From assembly GCA_029288115.1 (NCBI GenBank), contig JARFPV010000021.1, positions 1 to 11,250 of the forward strand: a stretch of DNA of 11,250 nucleotides, in the 5' to 3' direction. The notes under the pieces were generated by a model. The model worked only from the letters and a program-made list of their open reading frames with translations. It searched no databases and was not told where the DNA came from. The DNA comes from Akkermansiaceae bacterium. Its GTDB lineage: Bacteria; Verrucomicrobiota; Verrucomicrobiia; Verrucomicrobiales; Akkermansiaceae. Shown in pieces: positions 6,583 to 11,250 of the stretch (positions are counted from its first letter, which is position 1; every line of letters begins with the position of its first letter). A program made the translations under genes and the position numbers.

Positions 6583-8055
6583 ATGCGCCTCTACCGATCA
6601 TTCAACCCAGTCACCCTTGCTGTGCTGCTCAGTTTACCCATGTTAACTGGGATATTGCACGCTCAGGGCGATGAGAAGCCGGTGGCCGAGGAAAAGCCTG
6701 CAACGGAACAAGTTGCAAAGAAAACCAAGGCGCGGTTACACCTGACCAATGGTGACTCTCTCAGCGGAATGCCCAAATCTGTAGATGAGGATGAGCATCT
6801 TCTTTTTCATTCCGACAGCCTGCGCCAGACCGCAAAATTCCCACTCTCCAATGTTGTATCTCTGCACCTGGATTCTTGGAAGCCCCGTGCTCGTGAAGAA
6901 ACGATCACTCGCGTCGAACTTCAACCACGTTTTCGTGAGGCCAAGGGAGACACCATCATGGGAAGTCTGCATGAACTCACTCCGGATAGTATCAAACTGA
7001 AAACTTGGTACGGCGGGATTATTAGTCTTAAGCGATCCATGGTGCGCTCGCTCAAGATAATCAACAGCTCCCCCGGAAACTACCACGGCCCCAACAGCCT
7101 GGCCGAGTGGGCTCTCCCCAAAGGTGACGATTCATGGAAATTCAATAACGGAAAACTGATATCCCAGTCCAGCTCCAGCATCGGTAAAGACGTCGGACTT
7201 AATGAAAAATCTCACGTCAGTTTCGCCGCTAGCTGGCATGCGTCCATGCGCTTTAAGGTGCGCTTATACTCGAACGATATAAAAACCGGCAGCGCTAGCG
7301 CCTATTATGAAGTCAATATCAACCGCTCCTACGCCTATTTGCAGACAAGGGGCAAGCTAGCCGGAGGACGAGCTCGCATGCTCGGTGGTGCCCGATGGCG
7401 CCAAATCAAGGTGAACAGCGCGGACAAACATGCTGATTTTGATTTTTACATCGATCGTAAGGCTGGCGTCATCAATCTCTATATCAACGGCACCCATGCA
7501 TGTGTCCTCCAGTCACAGTCACCTGATCCGGAAGACCTTGGCAGTGGACTCGAGTTCATTGCCGAGGAACGATACCCCGTAGAGATTTCAAGCGTCACTG
7601 TAACACCGTGGAACGGCACCACCTTGCCCGGCAGAAAAACCACTGTGATCGAATCCCCCGAAGAAAAAAAGGGTAACAAAGACGATGAAGAGAAACCTCC
7701 TCATCGCATCGTGCTGAGCAATGGTGATGAAGTGCCGGGCACCGTGGGTAAGGTAGAAGATGGTCGCATGATCGTGGAAACTGAGTTCACCCCTATCAAG
7801 ATTCCTATTAACCGTATCAAGTCCCTCAGCCTTGGCGACAAACGAGAGGAACCCAAAAAATACCGTGGCGACATCCGAGCATGGCTCCATGAGGGCGGGT
7901 TCATCACCCTACGTCTTGAATCATTCAAAGATGGTAAAATCAATGGATTCAACCAGGCAACAGGCAAGGTATCGCTCGATCTTTCAGCGTTCAACCGCGT
8001 CGACTTTCTGATCTACGATGCAAAAGCGAACGAACTCAGGAGTGAGCTGAAATAA
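6583..8055 (+). CDS. Secreted NGD-repeat / LamG-like protein, paralogue 3 of 3
   Basis: The 490-residue product has a signal peptide (MRLYRSFNPVTLAVLLSLPM through ILHA, cleavage near residue 27) followed by an acidic/Lys linker (30-50). Repeat 1 is at 51-96 (LHLTNGDSLSG), repeat 2 at 110-160 (KGDTIMGSL with TWYGGIISL, the counterpart of THYAGDFTI in paralogue 2). The LamG-like domain spans about 172-343, with FDFYIDRKAGVINLYINGT (286-304) and a closing PWNG (342-345). After a charged linker (355-372) a third repeat at 376-418 (IVLSNGDEVPGTV) and a fourth at about 430-478 complete the protein. The 54-bp gap after paralogue 2 contains no terminator-like hairpin, so it may share that transcript. 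The ATG follows GTAGTCCATCTC-type sequence without Shine-Dalgarno. No catalytic signature is visible, and the function is unknown. Confidence 0.9.
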   Translation: MRLYRSFNPVTLAVLLSLPMLTGILHAQGDEKPVAEEKPATEQVAKKTKARLHLTNGDSLSGMPKSVDEDEHLLFHSDSLRQTAKFPLSNVVSLHLDSWKPRAREETITRVELQPRFREAKGDTIMGSLHELTPDSIKLKTWYGGIISLKRSMVRSLKIINSSPGNYHGPNSLAEWALPKGDDSWKFNNGKLISQSSSSIGKDVGLNEKSHVSFAASWHASMRFKVRLYSNDIKTGSASAYYEVNINRSYAYLQTRGKLAGGRARMLGGARWRQIKVNSADKHADFDFYIDRKAGVINLYINGTHACVLQSQSPDPEDLGSGLEFIAEERYPVEISSVTVTPWNGTTLPGRKTTVIESPEEKKGNKDDEEKPPHRIVLSNGDEVPGTVGKVEDGRMIVETEFTPIKIPINRIKSLSLGDKREEPKKYRGDIRAWLHEGGFITLRLESFKDGKINGFNQATGKVSLDLSAFNRVDFLIYDAKANELRSELK

Positions 8056-8088
8056 CAGCGCGTCTCACGTTTGCAACCGAGAATTGAA

Positions 8089-8475
8089 TCAACCTTCACA
8101 CAGCACCACGGCGTTAGCCGCAGCATAGTGTTCGGCATGAGTCAGGCTGATCTTGATCTGTGTGATTTTGTTAGCCTCGGCGAATTTCTTGCCGTCACCT
8201 GTTAGTAAAACCTCTGGCTCACCACTGGCGCGACGAACCACTTCCACGTCAAGCCAGGCGAGCTCTTTTCCAATCCCGGTTCCCAAGGCCTTGGCAACAG
8301 CTTCCTTGGCTGCAAATCGAGCCGCATAGTGCATGGCGGGTCGCTTCTGTTTCTCACAGTATTCCCGTTCCTTTTTGCTGAACACACGGTTGGCGAAACG
8401 GTCACCAAACTCCGCCATCGACGACGATATCCGGTCTACTTCGACCACATCGATCCCAATACCAAATATAATCAT
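8089..8475 (-). CDS. acpS: Holo-[acyl-carrier-protein] synthase AcpS
   Basis: AcpS transfers the 4-phosphopantetheine arm of CoA to a serine of acyl carrier protein, activating it for fatty-acid synthesis in the cytoplasm. The 128 residues match the usual small, single-domain AcpS length. The N-terminal GIGIDVVEVDRI motif carries Asp9, and FAAKEAVAKALGTG carries Glu58, the two Mg2+-coordinating acids known from the Escherichia coli enzyme. VFSKKEREYC and the C-terminal SLTHAEHYAAA (SxxH motif) are also present. The ATG overlaps the last codons of pdxJ by 4 bp (ATGA on the minus strand), and the pdxJ-acpS order is common in bacteria. AAGGGA upstream of the start is a weak ribosome-binding candidate. 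The 3-prime end converges on paralogue 3 across 33 bp with no obvious terminator. Confidence 0.97.
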   Translation of the reverse strand: MIIFGIGIDVVEVDRISSSMAEFGDRFANRVFSKKEREYCEKQKRPAMHYAARFAAKEAVAKALGTGIGKELAWLDVEVVRRASGEPEVLLTGDGKKFAEANKITQIKISLTHAEHYAAANAVVLCEG

Positions 8476-9215
8476 TCGCCGTATCCCTTCATTGCATCGG
8501 CCATTTCCCGCACCGCGGCTTCCAATCCAACCCTGACAGATCTAGCGACCAATGTGTGGCCGATGTTCAACTCTGCCAAATGAGGCACGGTGAGAAGTTC
8601 GGGAAGGTTCTGCAAATTGATTCCGTGGCCCGCATTCACTTGCAGCCCAAGACTGTGTCCAAGCTTCGCAGCCGCATGTAGCCGCTCTGTCTCACTCGCC
8701 CGGTCCTCACCGAAGGCATTGGCAAAGCATCCGGTATGGAGCTCAATCATTTCCGCACCGATTTTCGAAGATGCTTCAACCTGCGGCGTATCCGGATCAA
8801 TAAACATACTCACCTTGATTCCGCCCGACTGCAGAGCCTTCACAGTTGGCTCCAGTGACTCGTAAAGACCATGCACGTCCAGCCCACCCTCGGTGGTCAC
8901 TTCCTCCCGCGTCTCAGGCACGAGGCATACAAAATCTGGCTTCAAACGCAGTGCCATAGCCACCATTTCCTCGGTGTTGCCCATTTCAAAGTTCAACGGT
9001 AAGTCGATTTGCTCTCTGATGGCGAACGCATCAGTTTCCTGCATATGGCGTCTGTCGCCACGCACATGGATCGTGATGGAGTCGGCTCCCCCTGCAACTG
9101 CGTCCCGTGCAGCATCAAGCGGGCTAGGCTCTGCATTTGGTGACTCGAGCATATCCGCATAGCGGGCCTGCCGAAGAGTGGCTATGTGATCAATGTTAAC
9201 TCCAAGTAGCAGCAT
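8472..9215 (-). CDS. pdxJ: Pyridoxine 5-phosphate synthase PdxJ
   Basis: PdxJ condenses 3-amino-1-hydroxyacetone 1-phosphate (from PdxA) with 1-deoxy-D-xylulose 5-phosphate to make pyridoxine 5-phosphate, the ring-closing step of the DXP-dependent vitamin B6 pathway. The 247-residue TIM-barrel protein starts with LLLGVNIDHIATLRQAR (Arg18). It carries ITIHVRGDRRH (His50), LNFEMGNTEEM (Glu77), the long CLVPETREEVTTEGGLDV signature (97-114), IELHTGC (Glu158), VNAGHGI (His197) and ELNIGHTLVARSV near the end. These correspond to the active-site residues known for the E. coli enzyme, so it should be functional. It heads a two-gene unit with acpS. No Shine-Dalgarno sequence precedes the ATG; the reading frame is open about 24 codons further upstream but has no usable start codon there. 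Confidence 0.98.
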   Translation of the reverse strand: MLLLGVNIDHIATLRQARYADMLESPNAEPSPLDAARDAVAGGADSITIHVRGDRRHMQETDAFAIREQIDLPLNFEMGNTEEMVAMALRLKPDFVCLVPETREEVTTEGGLDVHGLYESLEPTVKALQSGGIKVSMFIDPDTPQVEASSKIGAEMIELHTGCFANAFGEDRASETERLHAAAKLGHSLGLQVNAGHGINLQNLPELLTVPHLAELNIGHTLVARSVRVGLEAAVREMADAMKGYGE

Positions 9216-9221
9216 GTCTTT

Positions 9222-9250
9222 GAAATAGGTGACATCCTCAGCACTGCCAA
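9222..9250 (-). promoter_or_regulatory. Weak candidate promoter for pdxJ-acpS
   Basis: Read on the minus strand, TTGGCA (9250-9245, five of six to the sigma-70 -35 consensus) is followed after 17 bases by TATTTC (9227-9222, only three of six to the -10). The spacing would put the transcript start about at the pdxJ ATG, implying a leaderless mRNA. The -10 is poor and no other candidate is clearly better, so this is a tentative call. Confidence 0.2.
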
Positions 9251-9280
9251 CACTTTTGTCGTTAATTTCGTATTCTCCAG

Positions 9281-9308
9281 TTGCTTTTCAAATGCCGCGA
9301 TATTAAAT
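9281..9308 (+). promoter_or_regulatory. Weak candidate promoter for the gene at 9315
   Basis: TTGCTT (9281-9286) and TTAAAT (9303-9308), 16 bases apart, are partial matches (three and four of six) to sigma-70 elements. The predicted transcript start would coincide with the ATG at 9315, again a leaderless arrangement. This 99-bp region separates two divergent genes, so promoters are expected within it, but neither is strong by consensus. Confidence 0.2.
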
Positions 9309-9314
9309 GCAGAC

Positions 9315-10157
9315 ATGAAAACACCCTTCTTTCTTACCTGCCTCATTCTAAGTGTAAGCAGCCTAACCGTACAAGCCGATGACGATGAGGGAAAGCCTCC
9401 CGCACGCAGGGCTGTGCCTGATGACCTCATTGACGACCCACACGTGCGCGAGGAACTCGGAGTCAATGAGTTCACCGCCCCGTCGATCAAAAAAATATTT
9501 GATGACCTAGGTAAGCTGGCCCCCCTACCCGCGGATGAACTTGCCCACAAAATGCCCAAACGCATGCCTCTTCATCGCACCGATCTGGCGTTAGAACTTG
9601 GCTTCCTCATCGCCGATGGATTCATTGCCGTGCAGGCAGGACAGATGAACAAGATTGAGCCTCTGGCAAAAGAGCTTTCACGTTACGGTCGTGCACTCGG
9701 GGCGGGAGAACGGGTCAACCGTCACGCCGCCAGCCTACTGGAAAGCGCCCGTAAAAACGACGTTGCCGCACTAAAAAAGGAACTCACAGCAACTCAACGT
9801 GACGTCGAAACCGATCTCATCCACCTTCGTGATGTCGACCTCGCGCACCTCATTTCGCTCGGCGGATGGGCCCGAGCACTGGAGGTCGGCTCCCATGCCG
9901 TAAAAAAGAAATATACGGCTGAACGCGCGCGGATCCTCTACCGTGAAGACATTGCCGACTATTACGAAGGTATGATCGGGGCGCTTGACCCCAGGATTTC
10001 AGGGCGCGACGACATCGATACGATGCGCAAAATCGTCGCAGGGCTGCGACACATCATGACTCTCGGCGAGAATGGGAAACCAACTCAGGATGGCGTCAAT
10101 AAAATCGCCGAGTCTGCAAGGGAACTGGCGAAACAGGCGTTGAAACGGAAAAACTAA
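9315..10157 (+). CDS. Secreted all-helical protein of unknown function
   Basis: The 280-residue product begins with a clear signal peptide (MKTPFFLTCLILSVSSLTVQA, cleavage after residue 21), then an acidic segment and DDPHVREELGVNEFTAPSI (41-59). The rest is predicted helical: LALELGFLIADGFIAVQAG (91-109), a helix with KELSRYGRALGAGERVNRH (119-137), then TQRDVETDLIHLRDVDLAHL (160-179) running into ISLGGWARALEVGS, and a basic C-terminal helix. The motif-like stretches (LGFLIADGF, SLGGWARALE) look conserved rather than random, but I do not recognise a named family and see no catalytic or metal-binding pattern. It lies divergent from pdxJ and 15 bp before an oxidoreductase gene, with which it is probably co-transcribed; a functional link is not evident because one product is exported and the other cytoplasmic. 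Confidence 0.88.
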   Translation: MKTPFFLTCLILSVSSLTVQADDDEGKPPARRAVPDDLIDDPHVREELGVNEFTAPSIKKIFDDLGKLAPLPADELAHKMPKRMPLHRTDLALELGFLIADGFIAVQAGQMNKIEPLAKELSRYGRALGAGERVNRHAASLLESARKNDVAALKKELTATQRDVETDLIHLRDVDLAHLISLGGWARALEVGSHAVKKKYTAERARILYREDIADYYEGMIGALDPRISGRDDIDTMRKIVAGLRHIMTLGENGKPTQDGVNKIAESARELAKQALKRKN

Positions 10158-10172
10158 TCCCCAGCCCAATCC

Positions 10173-11006
10173 ATGGCTAAAACAATCGCCGTCCTTGGCT
10201 TGGGAATCATTGGCTCGAGAGCAGCAGACTGCCTCAGGAAAGACGGGCATCTGGTTCGCTGTTGGAACCGCACCCCCATGGACAGGGAGGATATTTGCGA
10301 CACTGCCGTCGAAGCATGTGCAGGGTCGGATTTTGTGGCCCTCTATCTAAAAGACGGCATTGCCGTGCGTGAGGTCTTTGAAAAAATCAAACCATCCCTC
10401 AATCCACAACAAGTAGTGCTCAATCACTCAACAATTGATCTGGAAACGACTAACTGGCTGCACGCCCAGTGTCAGGAAGTCGGTTGTGGATTTTTAGACT
10501 CTCCATTTACAGGCAGCAAAGTGGCAGCCGGTGAAGGCTCACTCGTCTATTACGTCGGAGGCGACAAGGAGACATTAGTGCTTTCACATCCAGTTCTTGA
10601 GGCAACATCAAAAGAAATCAAGCACCTCGGCCCAGTCGGGAGTGCGACCATCGTCAAACTGGCTACCAACCTGATTTCAGCGAGTACAGTGCAGGCTCTA
10701 TCAGAGGCACTTGCCATCACAAAATCACATGGAATAGATTCCAAAGTGTTCACCGAATCTGTGTTGTCCAACGCCTGCGGATCGGTCCTGGCAAAGATGA
10801 AACTTCCAACTATGGCTGACGGTGATTACGACACCCATTTCTCGATGGAGAACATGCTCAAGGACAGCCGCTTTGCCCTCAAACTCGCTGATGACGCTGG
10901 AATTGACCTGCCGGGTATCCGCACCACATCAGAGTGCATGCAAAATCGTTGCGAAAAAGGTGACGCACGGCTTGACTTCTCAGCCCTGTTCAAGGCATAC
11001 GAATAA
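10173..11006 (+). CDS. NAD(P)-dependent beta-hydroxyacid dehydrogenase family oxidoreductase (3-hydroxyisobutyrate dehydrogenase / glyoxylate-succinic semialdehyde reductase type)
   Basis: The 277 residues begin with a Rossmann nucleotide-binding motif GLGIIG (9-14). WNRTP at 31-35 places Arg33-Thr34 after the second strand, a pattern usual in NADPH-preferring members such as glyoxylate/succinic semialdehyde reductases. The substrate motif is DSPFTGSKVAAGEGSL (109-124), a variant of the usual D-x-P-V-S-G-G. The catalytic lysine is Lys162 with Asn166 in GSATIVKLATNLIS, and MLKDSRFALKLADDAGI (228-244) matches the conserved K-D-x-x-x-A segment of the helical domain. It is likely a cytoplasmic reductase of a short aldehyde or hydroxyacid; the exact substrate cannot be read from sequence. 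It follows the secreted helical gene by 15 bp, with an AC-rich leader and no Shine-Dalgarno sequence. Confidence 0.93.
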   Translation: MAKTIAVLGLGIIGSRAADCLRKDGHLVRCWNRTPMDREDICDTAVEACAGSDFVALYLKDGIAVREVFEKIKPSLNPQQVVLNHSTIDLETTNWLHAQCQEVGCGFLDSPFTGSKVAAGEGSLVYYVGGDKETLVLSHPVLEATSKEIKHLGPVGSATIVKLATNLISASTVQALSEALAITKSHGIDSKVFTESVLSNACGSVLAKMKLPTMADGDYDTHFSMENMLKDSRFALKLADDAGIDLPGIRTTSECMQNRCEKGDARLDFSALFKAYE

Positions 11007-11020
11007 GCGTCAGTTCTGAT

Positions 11021-11063
11021 TGTGGCGAAATTGTCACAATACCCCTGTTACAATTTCGTCACA
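11021..11063. promoter_or_regulatory. Long interrupted dyad (18-base arms, 7-base loop) before the phosphate-transporter gene
   Basis: The left arm at 11021-11038 pairs with the right arm at 11046-11063 around a 7-base ATACCCC loop. Fourteen outer positions pair (one as G-U, 11025 with 11059), then one C-U mismatch and three more pairs. As half-sites both arms read TGTNACAATTTCGYCACA in inverted orientation. There is no T-tract on either side, so a canonical intrinsic terminator is unlikely on the plus strand. A bipartite operator or a transcript structure controlling the downstream cotransporter gene is the favoured reading; termination of the preceding operon remains possible. Confidence 0.6.
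11045..11062 (+). promoter_or_regulatory. Pho-box-like sequence
   Basis: CTGTTAC-AATT-TCGTCAC has two 7-base direct half-sites 11 bases apart around an A/T-only spacer, the geometry of the PhoB box (consensus CTGTCAT-N4-CTGTCAT). The individual matches are imperfect, especially in the second half-site. The position, 20 bp before the start of a Na+/phosphate cotransporter-family gene, makes phosphate-responsive control plausible. The site overlaps the right arm of the long dyad, so the two interpretations compete. Confidence 0.35.
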
Positions 11064-11082
11064 CCCCTGCCATTTCACTCAC

Positions 11083-11250
11083 ATGACTATTTGGAACTCC
11101 CTCCTTACCATTCTTAGCATCCTCGGATCCCTTGGCATTTTCCTCTACGGCATGAAAATCATGTCAGAGGGCATTCAAAAGGCAGCAGGAAACGGCTTGC
11201 GTCACGCGCTGGCCACAATGACTCATAACAGAGCCAGCTCCGTATTTACC
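11083..11250 (+). CDS. Na+/phosphate (Na/Pi) cotransporter family protein, N-terminal fragment
   Basis: The reading frame starts with ATG at 11083 and stays open to the window end (56 codons; the gene continues outside). The N-terminus has a hydrophobic membrane segment (WNSLLTILSILGSLGIFLYG), followed by MKIMSEGIQKAAGNGLRHAL and TMTHNRASSVFT. The G-x-F-L-x-G-M-K-x-M-S-E-G-x-Q-x-A-A-G pattern is characteristic of the bacterial NptA/YjbB-type sodium-phosphate symporters, which often carry a C-terminal PhoU-like domain. These proteins sit in the inner membrane and move phosphate with sodium. Whether the PhoU-like domain is present cannot be seen here. A Pho-box-like site and a long dyad lie just upstream. 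Confidence 0.88.
   Translation, partial: MTIWNSLLTILSILGSLGIFLYGMKIMSEGIQKAAGNGLRHALATMTHNRASSVFT

Noticed and set aside
8056..8088. Bidirectional terminator between the convergent third paralogue and acpS
   Set aside because: No hairpin with adequate arms and no T-tract is present in the 33-bp gap.
9219..9292. Inverted repeat TTTGAAA / TTTCAAA in the divergent intergenic region
   Set aside because: Seven-base A/T-rich arms about 60 bases apart are expected by chance.
9182..9316. Possible 44-codon minus-strand ORF (starting MSAFNIAAFEKQLENTK) ahead of and overlapping pdxJ
   Set aside because: Only an open frame supports it; it has no ribosome-binding site, overlaps the pdxJ start in another frame, and its start codon is the antisense of the next gene's ATG. 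A leader-peptide role cannot be excluded.

Overview
The window looks like chromosome of a Verrucomicrobiota bacterium, probably a Verrucomicrobiales-type marine lineage. The clues are gene content (a DUF4175-like coiled-coil protein beside a secreted prenyltransferase/squalene-cyclase-fold protein, an arrangement seen in planctomycete and verrucomicrobial Bat/MoxR-type clusters), many exported proteins with no familiar domain, moderate GC, and almost no Shine-Dalgarno sequences. The phylum assignment is inference from content; there is no rRNA or marker gene to confirm it.

Region 1 (1-8055, + strand) reads as one long co-directional run of envelope genes. It opens with the 3-prime part of a large DUF4175-like protein. 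A small secreted protein follows, apparently cut in two by an in-frame UGA (1989-2363 and 2382-2687). Next come a secreted prenyltransferase-fold protein (2728-3729) and three consecutive secreted paralogues (3726-5222, 5209-6528, 6583-8055). Each paralogue has small beta repeats with an NGD-x-x-x-G signature, a LamG/concanavalin-like central domain and more such repeats at the C-terminus. Start-stop overlaps (ATGA at 3726-3729; 14 bp at 5209-5222) tie the prenyltransferase-fold gene to the first two paralogues. The three paralogues plus their neighbours are the best candidate in this window for an undescribed extracytoplasmic system.

Region 2 (8089-9215, - strand) is housekeeping: pdxJ (pyridoxine 5-phosphate synthase) and acpS (holo-ACP synthase), overlapping by 4 bp in the familiar pdxJ-acpS order. 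It converges on the last paralogue across a 33-bp gap.

Region 3 (9315-11250, + strand) starts divergently from pdxJ. It contains an unrecognised secreted helical protein, a beta-hydroxyacid dehydrogenase-family oxidoreductase 15 bp later, a 76-bp intergenic region holding a long dyad and a Pho-box-like sequence, and the first 56 codons of a Na+/phosphate cotransporter-family gene that runs off the window.

No tRNA, rRNA, CRISPR array, insertion sequence or transposase was seen, and no gene-free stretch exceeds 100 bases.
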